From Mannheimia pernigra (GTDB lineage Bacteria > Pseudomonadota > Gammaproteobacteria > Enterobacterales > Pasteurellaceae): a DNA stretch of 64,000 nt. The notes under the pieces are model-generated. The model had not been told where the DNA came from and did not search any database. It saw only the letters and a list, made by a program, of their open reading frames with translations. Of this stretch, positions 43,165 to 52,979 are shown one piece after another (position 1 is the stretch's first letter; every line of letters starts with the position of its first letter). Location of the stretch: contig NZ_CP055305.1 of the NCBI RefSeq assembly GCF_013377995.1, positions 682,001 through 746,000 on the forward strand. The letters run 5' to 3'. Both the position numbers and the translations under genes were made by a program.

Positions 43165-44487
43165 ATGACCGAATTAATAACTTTTAAAGAGTTTGATTTA
43201 AGCCCTCAACTACTCAAGGCCTTAGCAAAAAAAGGTTACAGTCGTCCAACAGCTATTCAACAAGCGACGATTCCAATTGCACTTGAAGGGCGTGATTTGC
43301 TAGGCTCTGCCCCCACAGGAACGGGAAAAACAGCCGCATTTTTATTACCCGCCATTCAGCATTTATTAGATTATCCACGCCGTAAGCCGGGTGCCCCTCG
43401 TATTTTAATCCTAACACCAACCCGAGAATTAGCAATGCAGGTGGCAGAACAAGCAAAAGAATTTGCTCAATTTACTAAATTAAGCATTGCAACTATTACG
43501 GGGGGCGTGGCGTATCAAAATCACGGAGAAGTATTTAACAGCAATCAAGATATTGTAGTGGCAACACCTGGGCGTTTAATGCAATACATTAAGGAAGAGA
43601 ATTTTGACTGCCGTGCGGTGGAAGTGCTTATTTTTGACGAAGCCGATCGAATGTTGCAAATGGGTTTTGGACAAGATGCGGAGAAAATCGCAGCTGAAAC
43701 TCGCTGGCGTAAACATACTTGGCTATTTTCAGCAACCCTTGAAGGGGAATCGCTGGAAGATTTTTCTACGCGGTTATTAAACGATCCTGTTAAAGTTGAT
43801 GCCGAACCAAGCCGCCGTGAGCGTAAAAAAATTCAGCAATGGTATTATCATTCGGATAATGTGGAACATAAAACTAAATTATTGGCTCGATTGCTTGGGG
43901 ATTTTTCAATTGAAAAAGCGATTGTGTTTGTTCGCCGTCGTGAAGATGTGCGAGAGCTGAGCGAAACGCTGCGTAAACGAGGTCTGCGTTCTACCTATCT
44001 TGAAGGCGAGATGGCACAAACTAAGCGTAATCAGGCGATTTCTCGCTTAAAAGAGGGGGTTGTGAATGTGTTGGTCTCAACCGATGTAGCAGCACGCGGT
44101 ATTGATATTGATGATGTGGATTTTGTCATCAATTATGATTTGCCTTACAGTGCTGATACTTACCTCCACCGTATCGGGCGTACTGCACGTGCAGGCAAAA
44201 AAGGCTCTGCGGTTTCGTTAGTAGAGGCTCACGATTACAAGCTGCTCGGTAAAATTAAACGCTACACAGAAGAAGCATTAAAACCTCGTGTTATCGACGG
44301 TTTAGAACCTCGTACTAAAGCCCCGAAGGATGGCGAGCTAAATGTGATTAGCAAAAAAGAAAAAGCACGTATCAAAAAGAAAAAAGAAGTGAAAAAAGAA
44401 GCGGTGATGCAAAAAGTCAAAGTTCGTCATAAAGATACAAAGAACATTGGTAAACGCCGTAAGCCTAGTAGTAAAGAAGTTTCTTAA
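43165..44487 (+). CDS. srmB: DEAD-box RNA helicase SrmB
   Basis: 440-aa DEAD-box ATP-dependent helicase used in early 50S assembly. Motifs in order: Q motif (SRPTAIQQATIP), I APTGTGKTAA (about residues 49-58), Ia PTRELA, II DEAD (FDEADRML), III SAT, IV-V (VSTDVAARGIDID) and VI HRIGRTARAG. A lysine/arginine-rich C-terminal tail (about 385-440) follows, as in SrmB. GAGGAAAG precedes the ATG. Transcribed toward dsbA with a shared hairpin between. Confidence 0.93.
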   Translation: MTELITFKEFDLSPQLLKALAKKGYSRPTAIQQATIPIALEGRDLLGSAPTGTGKTAAFLLPAIQHLLDYPRRKPGAPRILILTPTRELAMQVAEQAKEFAQFTKLSIATITGGVAYQNHGEVFNSNQDIVVATPGRLMQYIKEENFDCRAVEVLIFDEADRMLQMGFGQDAEKIAAETRWRKHTWLFSATLEGESLEDFSTRLLNDPVKVDAEPSRRERKKIQQWYYHSDNVEHKTKLLARLLGDFSIEKAIVFVRRREDVRELSETLRKRGLRSTYLEGEMAQTKRNQAISRLKEGVVNVLVSTDVAARGIDIDDVDFVINYDLPYSADTYLHRIGRTARAGKKGSAVSLVEAHDYKLLGKIKRYTEEALKPRVIDGLEPRTKAPKDGELNVISKKEKARIKKKKEVKKEAVMQKVKVRHKDTKNIGKRRKPSSKEVS

Positions 44488-44510
44488 TTGAATGGGTGTG
44501 AAAATAAAAT

Positions 44511-44539
44511 ATGCTGAATAGGATTTACCTATTCAGCAT
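44511..44539. terminator. Terminator between srmB and dsbA
   Basis: ATGCTGAATAGG (44511-44522) and CCTATTCAGCAT (44528-44539) make a 12-bp stem; the minus-strand exit is T-rich (ATTTTATTTTC), suiting dsbA. Confidence 0.75.
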
Positions 44540-44569
44540 TTGCTAAAACAATACCCCGATACCAAGCAA

Positions 44570-45208
44570 CTATTTTTTAATCAGGAATATAACCGCATCA
44601 ACATAACGTTTGATAAAATCGTTGGTTGATGCAGAATCTGCAAAGCCCTCTAAGTTTAGTTGGTATTGCCCGTTTACGAAAAACGCAGGCACGCCACGAA
44701 TATTAAAATCTTCCGCTAATTGAACTTGCTTATTTACTAATCCGTTTACCGCAAAGCTATTAATGCCGCTATCAAACTGTTCACCGGTAACGCCGTTTGC
44801 TAAAAATACGGAACGAATATCATCCATTGATTTGAACGCATCTTTTTGTGCACCTTCAAATAAAGCAGTTTTTACCTTATCTTCCGCACCTAATGCCATC
44901 GCTAATGCCCAAGCACGGGTTAAATTTTCAGATTGACGCCCTAAGAAATTAACGTGATATTGCACTAATTTACTATCACTTGGTAATTTTTCCTTAATCT
45001 GATTTGGGATTTTGTAGCTTAATTCAAAATTATAACAATGTGGGCAGTAGAATGAGAAAAATTCCACGACTTCTTTTTGTGCAGAAGGTGCTTTACGCAC
45101 CTCGGTATATTCTTTGCCTGCTGTTAACTCTGCTGCGATTGCTGTTGAGCTAAAGGCAAAAAGAGCAGAAAGTGCAACAAAAGTTGTTTTTAATACTAAT
45201 TTTTTCAT
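44570..45208 (-). CDS. dsbA: Periplasmic disulfide oxidoreductase DsbA
   Basis: 212-aa thiol:disulfide oxidoreductase that introduces disulfides into exported proteins. A signal peptide (MKKLVLKTTFVALSALFAFS.., cleaved after about residue 27, AIA-AE) is followed by a thioredoxin fold with CPHC in FYCPHCYNFE (about 54-61) and the cis-Pro motif RGVPAFFVNG. AAGGAATC precedes the ATG. Its partner DsbB is not in the window. yihD and mobAB lie upstream as in enterobacteria, but the srkA kinase gene found between yihD and dsbA there is missing. Confidence 0.95.
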   Translation of the reverse strand: MKKLVLKTTFVALSALFAFSSTAIAAELTAGKEYTEVRKAPSAQKEVVEFFSFYCPHCYNFELSYKIPNQIKEKLPSDSKLVQYHVNFLGRQSENLTRAWALAMALGAEDKVKTALFEGAQKDAFKSMDDIRSVFLANGVTGEQFDSGINSFAVNGLVNKQVQLAEDFNIRGVPAFFVNGQYQLNLEGFADSASTNDFIKRYVDAVIFLIKK

Positions 45209-45271
45209 AATGATTCCTTCAAAAAATGTTGATAGGTGCTAACTGTTAAATGAGTGATGAATAAGACAGTC

Positions 45272-45541
45272 TTAATCGTTTAAAATTCCACGTGCACGTA
45301 ATAAAGCCGTTTTAAAATCATCTTCATAATCTTTTTTAATGCCTGGAATGGGTTCGTGTTTATTGGCATTTCGCATTTTTAGTTGATAAATTAACACCTC
45401 ATCTCTCAAGGCATTAAAATTATTTGGCTCGCCTACCTCAATGGAAAGTTGCTGCAAAATGTCAATTAAATGTAAATCGGGATTCTTACGCCAATGTGCG
45501 CCGAGCAGTGTTAATAATTCCTCTAAGCGTTTGCATTTCAT
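45272..45541 (-). CDS. yihD: YihD (DUF1040) family protein
   Basis: 89-aa soluble protein of the YihD family, function unknown. Family features: MKCKRLEELLTLLGAHWRKNPDLHL and the end of the protein ALLRARGILND. Located between divergent mobAB and dsbA, conserved gene order with E. coli (mobAB-yihD-srkA-dsbA). Confidence 0.85.
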   Translation of the reverse strand: MKCKRLEELLTLLGAHWRKNPDLHLIDILQQLSIEVGEPNNFNALRDEVLIYQLKMRNANKHEPIPGIKKDYEDDFKTALLRARGILND

Positions 45542-45625
45542 TATTTGCCCCTTAAAAATCTTGTTGGAAGTTCACTGAAATAATATACTTTTGCTTTAGT
45601 TTTTGCAAAATTTTAAGGGATAAGA

Positions 45626-46708
45626 ATGGAAGAGTGCGTTTCAGCTGTAATTTTAGCCGGTGGATTAGCTCGTCGAATGAATGGAGTAGAAAAAGGATTA
45701 CAACTTTTTGAAGACAAACCATTGATTTCACACATTTTAAAGCGGCTTTCACCGCAAGTAAGCGATATTTGGCTTAATGTCAATCGCTCTATTGAGCAAT
45801 ATCAGCAGCTTTATCCTGATTTTCCTTACTATCAAGATAGCTTGCCTGATTTTCAAGGTCCACTCAGTGGAATGCTGGCAGGATTTGAGCAAATTGAAAG
45901 TGACTATTTGCTTTTTGTGCCTTGCGATACGCCCTTTATGCCTGAGCTGTTATTGCAAAAATTAAAAACTGCTTTGCGGATAAATAACGCACAAATTGCA
46001 TATGCCCATGATGGTGAGCGTCCACATCCCACTTTTGCGTTGATTCATCGTTCGGTACAAGAAGATTTGAAAGCCTATTTAGGCTCAAACCAACAGCGAT
46101 TGCTTGCATTCTTCCAATCACAAAAAAGCGTGGCAGTTGATTTTTCCGAACAAAAATTAGCATTCACCAACTTTAATACACTTGAGGATTTAAGTCGACC
46201 AAGCCCGTTTCCTGTTAAAACCCTTGCCATTACTGGTTACAGTGGCACAGGTAAAACAACCTTATTGGAAAAATTAATGCCGAAATTGACCGCTTGTGGC
46301 ATTCGAGTTGGGCTAATTAAGCACTCTCATCACAATGTTGATGTGGATAAAAAAGGCAAGGATAGCTACAGACTGCGTGAGGCAGGGGCAAACCCTACGA
46401 TGATTGTGTGCGATGAACGCTGGGCATTAATGGTGGAAACCAAACAAGCGGTCGAATTTTCGCAATTAATTGCAAAATTCAATCCGCAAGAAATTGATTT
46501 AATTTTTGTGGAAGGCTTTAAGCACGAAACTTTGCCCAAAATTCAGCTACACCGTAAGGGCATTGTTCAGCCGTTGCCTGATTTAGATCAATGGACAATT
46601 GCGACAGCAACAGATTATTCGCTTGATAGAGAAAATTGGTTAGATATTAATAATATTGGGGAAATAGCAGATTTTATTAAGAATTGGTTAGAAAATAAGG
46701 CAAGTTAG
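45626..46708 (+). CDS. mobA: Fused MobA-MobB, molybdenum cofactor guanylyltransferase/adaptor
   Basis: 360-aa fusion. Residues 1-190 are MobA, which links GMP to molybdopterin: nucleotide-binding VILAGGLARRMNGVEKGLQ (about 8-26), LPDFQGPLSG and VPCDTPFMP (about 98-106). Residues about 193-360 are MobB, a GTP-binding adaptor: P-loop ITGYSGTGKTTLLEKL (about 203-218), IKHSHHNVDVDKKGKDSYR and FVEGFK. In E. coli these are two adjacent genes in the order mobA, mobB. A USS (GACCGCTTGT) is embedded in the MobB coding part as LTACG. Start ATG 45626, with AAGGGATAAG upstream. Confidence 0.92.
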   Translation: MEECVSAVILAGGLARRMNGVEKGLQLFEDKPLISHILKRLSPQVSDIWLNVNRSIEQYQQLYPDFPYYQDSLPDFQGPLSGMLAGFEQIESDYLLFVPCDTPFMPELLLQKLKTALRINNAQIAYAHDGERPHPTFALIHRSVQEDLKAYLGSNQQRLLAFFQSQKSVAVDFSEQKLAFTNFNTLEDLSRPSPFPVKTLAITGYSGTGKTTLLEKLMPKLTACGIRVGLIKHSHHNVDVDKKGKDSYRLREAGANPTMIVCDERWALMVETKQAVEFSQLIAKFNPQEIDLIFVEGFKHETLPKIQLHRKGIVQPLPDLDQWTIATATDYSLDRENWLDINNIGEIADFIKNWLENKAS

Positions 46709-46726
46709 ATACTCTTTTTAAGAGTA

Positions 46727-46757
46727 GAAAAAGCCCCTAGAAATAGTTCTAGGGGCT
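46727..46757 (-). terminator. Terminator of the serine protease autotransporter
   Basis: AGCCCCTAGAA (46732-46742) pairs with TTCTAGGGGCT (46747-46757). On the minus strand it is followed by TTTTTCTACTC and sits just past the autotransporter stop; it may also stop mobAB from the other side. Confidence 0.85.
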
Positions 46758-46763
46758 AATTTC

Positions 46764-49700
46764 TTACCAGCTATATCCTAGCTTAACACCAGAAAAACGT
46801 TGTTTTTTGATTTCGTTGCCATTGATGAAACCAGTATGTAAGTCGAATTGCCATTCGTTATGTTCAAATCGGATACCAGCTTCGGTTTTCAGATAGCGAC
46901 CGAAACGTTGGTTGATATTGTTATTATTGACGTTTACTGCTAAGCGTTTGTTACTTGCATCCACATAGTGGGTTGTAATGCTTGGTTCAACTTTCCAGTC
47001 ATCCAATGAAAAGGTTTTACTAGCTTTTAGTCCCGCTTGGTATGTCATAAAGTGGGTATTTGGTGAGCTGATTTTCGCTCCTCCTAGTGTATAGTCTTGG
47101 CCGCTGAAATGGTAGTATCTTGCTCCTATTGTTGGCTGAATTTGAACTCCTGCGAGGTCAAATTGATGTCCAATGTTAGCACCAATAGAGGAAATTCGGC
47201 GGGTAAAGTGGTTTTCACCAAATAGGTAGAGTTGGTTTTTTGCTTTACCGTAGCTGCCATCAAGGCTGATAAAAGTGCCTTGTTGAGATTGCCACTTACC
47301 ATATAGGCTTGCCATTAGTAGATTCGATTTACCGTTTACACCCTCGTTAAATTCCGCGTTAGCGTGGTTTTTAGATAATGCAACTCCAAACATTAAACCG
47401 TTATCTATCGGCATTTGTATGCCCAGTTGGGTCAGGTTGGTTTGTTGTTTATACGGGCGGTATAAATCTGATTTATGCTCGGTTTTCTGATGTTCGACGC
47501 TGCTCCATACGTTGAATTTATCGCTTTGCTTGAAGAGTTGGCGATCTAAGCTATTACTGATTTGCAGAGCAGAATTAGCCTGTGCCGAGAGTTCAGAAAG
47601 TGCTGTGTTAGCGTATTGGCTTATCCAATCTGCTTGAATAATATTCATCATACTCGTATCTTGATTAGTTGCTTGCATTGCTGGAGCAGAGGCTTTTATT
47701 AATACAAGATCGTTTACAGAGCCTAGAGCTAATTTGGCTTCTTCTAGCTTTTGATCTGTGAGTTTTACAGTTGCATTAGCGTCATTAAATATTGTTTGTG
47801 TTTGTTTAATTTTATTTTGAATAATGCCAATTTGTTCTAAAACTGCCTGCTGAGTATAGTAACCTAAGCGACGAGAATTCACATATTTTTGCAATACATT
47901 CAGTTGTGAATTGAGTCGTTTTAGCTCAGATTGAGCATTTATCATAGATTGTTTTGCTTTTTGATTTTCTAATTGGTGTGCTGAAAAATCTTTTTGTAGT
48001 TGAGTAAGATTTTGTTCAGTTTCTTTCTTATCTAAAGTAGGAACATTAGTAACAGATTCCTTTTTTGGAATAGAGGATACAGATGTAGCATTCATCTCTT
48101 TAGAGGTTGAATTTGGTATTAATGGATTAAATAAATGGTAATTGTGATTACGATTTTCTAATACATAACGATAAGTACCTAGATCAACATAATTATTTTC
48201 TAGAGAAATAGAAACTTTATTGCCTTCTTGGTTACTATTTTTTAAGCTTAGTAGGTTTAATGAGCTTTTTGGATTTGCTTCAGCTGTGCTATTTCTAACG
48301 GCAAGGACAAAATTTCCTTCAGCAATACCGTCAACTTGGAGATGATCAGATTCGCCCTTGGCTAAATTTGCGGTATAGTTAATTCGTCCATTACCTTTTA
48401 GATTACCTTGGATGATCATCTTGTTGAATCGGACTGGGATTTCCGTGGTAGCAAATTTATCGTTTAGGCTAAGGATCGACCCTTTTTCCATTGTAAGATG
48501 CCCAATCTGGCTCGTACCATTGTTTAACCAGTGACTGTGATTTGCTAAAGTGATATGAGTTGTTTGATCAGCTTGTACAGAACCAGTGAGGTTTGCTTTG
48601 CCTAAATTTAATTGGCTATGGTTTTGTAATTTAACATTACCTTTAATGGCGGTTGTTGCTAGATTTGCAAAAATATTATCGGAAATGACCGCTTGCACTT
48701 CACAATGTGTAGTGCCTGTGTATTCAGAATCATAGCAACTTGGCGTTGAACGATTAATAAATCCTAAATTGAGTTTGGCTTTATCAGTCGCAGTAAAGTG
48801 ACTATTTACTTCATTGACATTTCTCCCGATATAGAGTTGTGCCATTTTATTTACCGTGATATTTTTAGCAGTAAAATGGCTGTCTTGCCAATCGTTTTCA
48901 CGCACAACATCATGCTTATTCTTAATATCATAAGCGTGTGGCGTTGGGTGACCAGAAAGCAACAATGTACCACCTTTAACGGTGAGTTCACCATTAAGGT
49001 TAAATCCTCCCGACATTGTGTAGATATTCTTTAATTTATCTTGTTCTGTATTTACTTCTGTTTTTGTATCAAACACGACATTTAATATCCCATTAGTTTT
49101 ATTGGAAGCATCTTCCCCTATAAAACCATTAAACGTGTCATAGCGCTGTCTTAAGTTTTTGGCATCTAGGATTTTCTGTATTGCTTGCTCGCGGTTACTG
49201 GAAAGAAATTCCCAGTGATCGTTACTTGTAGCATTCGTTGGATAATATACTCTCGAATTACCTTTCAGACGGAAGTAATCTTTGCGTTTATTTTGATAAG
49301 GATTGGTATATTCGTAAATGTCTGCTGGGCTATTACTTGCCCATTTTCCCCATATAAGATCATTACTAGTGAGAGGATCTTGACCTTGTATTATTAAGGT
49401 AGAAATGTGATCGCGATTGTGGTTTACAATACGAGCATGTTTATCGCTGTTTTGAATACGTTTAAAGGCGATGCTGTTACCGTTTAGGTCTAAACGACCT
49501 CCGCGAAATCCAAAGTAAATATTATCGGGATTAACTTGATCTGCACTACCTAGCACAACAGTGGGGCGACCACTTACGATTCCTACTGTATTAAAGGCCT
49601 GTTTTCTTCCTTGGTGATCGGCTTGCTGGTTAAGTATTACAATACCATCACCTACACTGATATCGCCAAGATTCTGTCCACGTCCATTTACATAGAGTGT

Positions 49701-50960
49701 TCCTTCCCCGAGTTTAGATAAACGATCGCCTTGTGGATTTTTTACTTGCCAATTCACTTTTTTATCTTTACCGACGATAATACCTGCACCTTGCCAAGTT
49801 TGGTCTGTTTCAGGACGAATAGTGAGATTAGCGTTCAGATTTAATGCACCTGCACCTTGGTCAATATCCTGTTTTAGTACAATAGTTGCATCTTTACCAT
49901 TAAAATTAATGGTTTTACCGTGATTTTCTTGTGGCAGAGAAGTGTTTTGGTTTGCAATGCTACTATCTTTTAGATCAACGTTGAGTTTTTGCACATTATT
50001 TGATTGACTAAGAGAGCTGGATTTACCTTGAGCAGTCCAATTGAATTGTGCATTTTGTACGGTATTATTGATTGTTCCTGCAATATCTTCGGCAAATTTT
50101 TTCTCGTGGAAATCTTTACGGATAATCGCAGAGCGGTTGAATTGATTATCCATACCATTATAGAAATTGAGCACACCCACTAATACCCATCGTTTTTCGT
50201 TCATATCATAGGCGTAAGAACCTGAACCACTATCACCAGGTAATCCATAGGTTGAAAGTGGTCCATAGCTTACTTGATAAAGGTTACTTGAATAATCTAA
50301 CCAGTGATCAGGGGAGCTTTTAGATAATTGTAATGTGGTACCGCCTGTAAGGTATTCATAAGCACCAGCGATTCCAGTTGTTTTATTACTTTCTTTTCCT
50401 CTTAGCGCTTGTGTCCCTGAACCAGCACGAAGAAACATAGGGAAGCGTTCTTCATTTAAGTAGGGTTTAATAGATGTACCTGCATTGGTAACTGCGGCAG
50501 GCACAACTTCTGTTACTAATTTATTTAATCGAGGAGTATGATAGTCTGGGTGCAACCCTCCTTGAACCTTTTCATAATCATTGCGGTCAACAATTTTATA
50601 AGTATAGTGATGTGAATCAGGGTTATAACCTGCAGCGCCAAATTGAACATTTTTATATCCAGTATTATGTGCAACACTAACTAAATATTGTGGTGCAATT
50701 AAAGTAGAATATCCACCTCTTACCATAGCACTAAAATCAACCATTGGTAAATTATGAAGCATCGTGCCTACAAGTTGTCCATTGTTGTCTTTAATATCAA
50801 TATTCATTGAACCAACTGAAAATGGTCCTTTATTTTCGGCAAAATCGCGGAAGTATTGATAGTCCACATCATTACGTACAACAGATGCTACAGCAGGTAA
50901 ACTTAATACGATTGTTACAAAAGAAGCAAGATAAGAACGAGTAAATGTTTTGGTCTTCAT
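46764..50960 (-). CDS. IgA1-protease-like serine protease autotransporter (peptidase S6)
   Basis: 1398-aa monomeric autotransporter. A signal peptide (MKTKTFTRSYLASFVTIVLS.., cleavage near residue 25) is followed by a chymotrypsin-like S6 domain: His98 in LVSVAHN, a candidate Asp139 in HPDYHTPRLNK, and Ser244 in GLPGDSGSGSYAYD. A long beta-helix passenger follows (about 320-1000), then a charged coiled-coil linker (about 1005-1110) and the C-terminal beta-barrel, ending in GVKLGYSW. The family includes IgA1 protease and Hap. The frame opens 49 codons earlier, but only ATG 50960 yields a signal peptide. The substrate cannot be read from sequence. Confidence 0.92.
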   Translation of the reverse strand: MKTKTFTRSYLASFVTIVLSLPAVASVVRNDVDYQYFRDFAENKGPFSVGSMNIDIKDNNGQLVGTMLHNLPMVDFSAMVRGGYSTLIAPQYLVSVAHNTGYKNVQFGAAGYNPDSHHYTYKIVDRNDYEKVQGGLHPDYHTPRLNKLVTEVVPAAVTNAGTSIKPYLNEERFPMFLRAGSGTQALRGKESNKTTGIAGAYEYLTGGTTLQLSKSSPDHWLDYSSNLYQVSYGPLSTYGLPGDSGSGSYAYDMNEKRWVLVGVLNFYNGMDNQFNRSAIIRKDFHEKKFAEDIAGTINNTVQNAQFNWTAQGKSSSLSQSNNVQKLNVDLKDSSIANQNTSLPQENHGKTINFNGKDATIVLKQDIDQGAGALNLNANLTIRPETDQTWQGAGIIVGKDKKVNWQVKNPQGDRLSKLGEGTLYVNGRGQNLGDISVGDGIVILNQQADHQGRKQAFNTVGIVSGRPTVVLGSADQVNPDNIYFGFRGGRLDLNGNSIAFKRIQNSDKHARIVNHNRDHISTLIIQGQDPLTSNDLIWGKWASNSPADIYEYTNPYQNKRKDYFRLKGNSRVYYPTNATSNDHWEFLSSNREQAIQKILDAKNLRQRYDTFNGFIGEDASNKTNGILNVVFDTKTEVNTEQDKLKNIYTMSGGFNLNGELTVKGGTLLLSGHPTPHAYDIKNKHDVVRENDWQDSHFTAKNITVNKMAQLYIGRNVNEVNSHFTATDKAKLNLGFINRSTPSCYDSEYTGTTHCEVQAVISDNIFANLATTAIKGNVKLQNHSQLNLGKANLTGSVQADQTTHITLANHSHWLNNGTSQIGHLTMEKGSILSLNDKFATTEIPVRFNKMIIQGNLKGNGRINYTANLAKGESDHLQVDGIAEGNFVLAVRNSTAEANPKSSLNLLSLKNSNQEGNKVSISLENNYVDLGTYRYVLENRNHNYHLFNPLIPNSTSKEMNATSVSSIPKKESVTNVPTLDKKETEQNLTQLQKDFSAHQLENQKAKQSMINAQSELKRLNSQLNVLQKYVNSRRLGYYTQQAVLEQIGIIQNKIKQTQTIFNDANATVKLTDQKLEEAKLALGSVNDLVLIKASAPAMQATNQDTSMMNIIQADWISQYANTALSELSAQANSALQISNSLDRQLFKQSDKFNVWSSVEHQKTEHKSDLYRPYKQQTNLTQLGIQMPIDNGLMFGVALSKNHANAEFNEGVNGKSNLLMASLYGKWQSQQGTFISLDGSYGKAKNQLYLFGENHFTRRISSIGANIGHQFDLAGVQIQPTIGARYYHFSGQDYTLGGAKISSPNTHFMTYQAGLKASKTFSLDDWKVEPSITTHYVDASNKRLAVNVNNNNINQRFGRYLKTEAGIRFEHNEWQFDLHTGFINGNEIKKQRFSGVKLGYSW

Positions 50961-51118
50961 AAATGAGAAGTTTATCCTTATAAGTAATAAAAAATTCTGG
51001 CTATTCTGTCTTATAACTGATAGTTTGGCAAGCAGTCTTACCTCTTTATATAAATTTATACTACCAAGTTTCATTTGGTGTTTGCTTTCAATTATTTTAG
51101 TCATCAAAGGAATAAATT

Positions 51119-51892
51119 ATGAACTTGAGCAATCCATTAAAATTAATCAAATATAATGAATTAGACGTGCTAGAAGTTAATCACAATAAATGCAAAGCTA
51201 AAATTGCATTACAAGGCGCACAATTGCTAAGTTGGCAGCCGTATAATGCAGAGCAAGATGTACTGTGGTTAAGTGAGATAGAATCGTTTAGAATTGGCTC
51301 TGCGATTCGTGGCGGTATACCAATTTGTTATCCGTGGTTTGGTTCAATAAAAGAGCCTGCTCACGGCACCGCTCGCATTCAAGAATGGTGTTTAGTTGAG
51401 CATACTTGTTCTGATGAAAATGTCCGTTTAGTATTCTCCTTAGAGAATAAAGCGAAAATGGAAATGATGTTAGGCGAAACTTGTGAGTTATATTTTACCC
51501 ATTTAGATCCAGAACCAGCACAACTTGCTTTGCACTCTTATTTTAATATTGGTGATATTGAAAACGTGGAAGTGCAAGGTTTGCCAACGCGTTGTTTTGA
51601 TAAATTAACGAATCAAGAAGTTGATGTGCCTTCTCCCCGCCGTATAGATAAAAATATAGATTGTATTTATGCCGCTAGACCAACAAATGTGATTCAAGAC
51701 TCTGTCTATCAGAGATCAATTGTGATTGAGCATAATAATGCAACGGAAACAGTTTTGTGGAACCCTTGGCATAAATCAACAAGCGGAATGAGCGAAAACG
51801 CCTATCAAAAAATGGTTTGTGTAGAAACTGCGCGGTTGAATACATTACTCCAGCCAAACGAAGTGGTAAGCGTCAAAATTGCTATTCAATAA
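51119..51892 (+). CDS. D-hexose-6-phosphate mutarotase (YeaD family)
   Basis: 257-aa aldose-1-epimerase-like protein of the YeaD/glucose-6-phosphate 1-epimerase family, interconverting alpha and beta anomers of hexose 6-phosphates. The fold's landmarks GGIPICYPWFG (about residues 62-72) and AHGTARIQEW (about 79-88, with a phosphate/sugar-binding His-Arg) are present, plus LHSYFNI near 140 and VCVETAR near 237. AAAGGA precedes the ATG. Divergent from the protease autotransporter. Confidence 0.88.
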   Translation: MNLSNPLKLIKYNELDVLEVNHNKCKAKIALQGAQLLSWQPYNAEQDVLWLSEIESFRIGSAIRGGIPICYPWFGSIKEPAHGTARIQEWCLVEHTCSDENVRLVFSLENKAKMEMMLGETCELYFTHLDPEPAQLALHSYFNIGDIENVEVQGLPTRCFDKLTNQEVDVPSPRRIDKNIDCIYAARPTNVIQDSVYQRSIVIEHNNATETVLWNPWHKSTSGMSENAYQKMVCVETARLNTLLQPNEVVSVKIAIQ

Positions 51893-51897
51893 GTTTT

Positions 51898-51944
51898 GCA
51901 AGCGGTTGTTTTTAGTAAAAAATTTGCAAAAAACGACCGCTTGT
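51898..51944 (+). terminator. Inverted USS pair after the mutarotase gene
   Basis: GCAAGCGGT (51898-51906) and ACCGCTTGT (51936-51944), with TTGTTTTT/AAAAAACG pairing inside, form a long stem 6 bases after the stop. Confidence 0.7.
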
Positions 51945-52019
51945 TAAGTCTATGTATTTCTACATTTTCAAGCTATAATGGCGGATTACTATTTTAATCG
52001 ATTGAGAATAATCAAATAT

Positions 52020-52970
52020 ATGAACAGCAAAATTTTAGCAACGGGAAGCTATTTACCAAGCCAGATACGCACCAATGCTGATTTAGAAAAAATGGTGGAT
52101 ACGTCTGATGAGTGGATTGTTACTCGTTCAGGCATTCGTGAACGCCGTATTGCCACAGCTGAGGAAACTGTTGCTACAATGGGGGCGAAAGCAGCTCAAC
52201 AAGCCTTAGAAATGGCAAAAATGGATGCTAATGAAATTGGTTTAATTGTGGTGGGAACTACCACCAATTCGCACGCTTTCCCGAGTGCGGCGTGCCAAAT
52301 TCAAGGTTTACTGAACATTCAAGATGCTATTGCGTTTGATGTGGCAGCAGCTTGTACGGGGTTTGTATATGCGTTAAGCATTGCCGATCAATTTATGCGT
52401 AATGGACAAGTAAAAAAAGCGTTAGTCATTGGTTCAGACATCAATTCCAGAATGCTAGACGAAACGGACCGTAGCACAGTTGTATTATTTGGTGATGGAG
52501 CGGGTGCAATCATTTTAGAAGCAAGTGAAGAGCAGGGGGTTATTTCAACCCACTTACACGCTTCGCCAGATTTAGAAAATAATCTTACGTTAAAAAGTCA
52601 AAAACGAGGTGAAGAGCGTTCAGGCTTTATTGAAATGCAAGGCAATTCAACTTTTAAAATTGCAGTGAACCAGCTTTCAAGTGTAGTAGAAGAAACCTTA
52701 GAAGCAAATAATTTACAAAAGTCAGATCTGGATTGGCTTATTCCACATCAAGCAAATTTACGCATTATTACCGCCACAGCGAAAAAATTAGAGATGGAAA
52801 TGAATCAAGTCGTTGTCACCTTGGATAAATACGCGAATACCAGTGCGGCAACAGTGCCTGTTGCACTTGATGAAGCCGTGCGTGATGGCCGCATAAAACG
52901 TGGTCAATTATTACTCCTCGAGGCTTTCGGTGGCGGTTGGACTTGGGGTTCTGCATTAGTTAAGTTTTAA
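52020..52970 (+). CDS. fabH: 3-oxoacyl-ACP synthase III
   Basis: 316-aa KAS III, which starts fatty acid synthesis by condensing acetyl-CoA with malonyl-ACP. The catalytic triad is present: Cys112 in AAACTGFVYAL, His in IPHQANLRI (about residue 243) and Asn in KYANTSAATVP (about 273). C-terminal EAFGGGWTWGSALVKF is typical. ATG 52020 gives the family start MNSKILATGSYLP; the frame opens 14 codons earlier. Here fabH precedes trmB-yggL rather than following plsX or preceding fabD. Confidence 0.96.
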   Translation: MNSKILATGSYLPSQIRTNADLEKMVDTSDEWIVTRSGIRERRIATAEETVATMGAKAAQQALEMAKMDANEIGLIVVGTTTNSHAFPSAACQIQGLLNIQDAIAFDVAAACTGFVYALSIADQFMRNGQVKKALVIGSDINSRMLDETDRSTVVLFGDGAGAIILEASEEQGVISTHLHASPDLENNLTLKSQKRGEERSGFIEMQGNSTFKIAVNQLSSVVEETLEANNLQKSDLDWLIPHQANLRIITATAKKLEMEMNQVVVTLDKYANTSAATVPVALDEAVRDGRIKRGQLLLLEAFGGGWTWGSALVKF

Positions 52971-52979
52971 GGCGATAGA

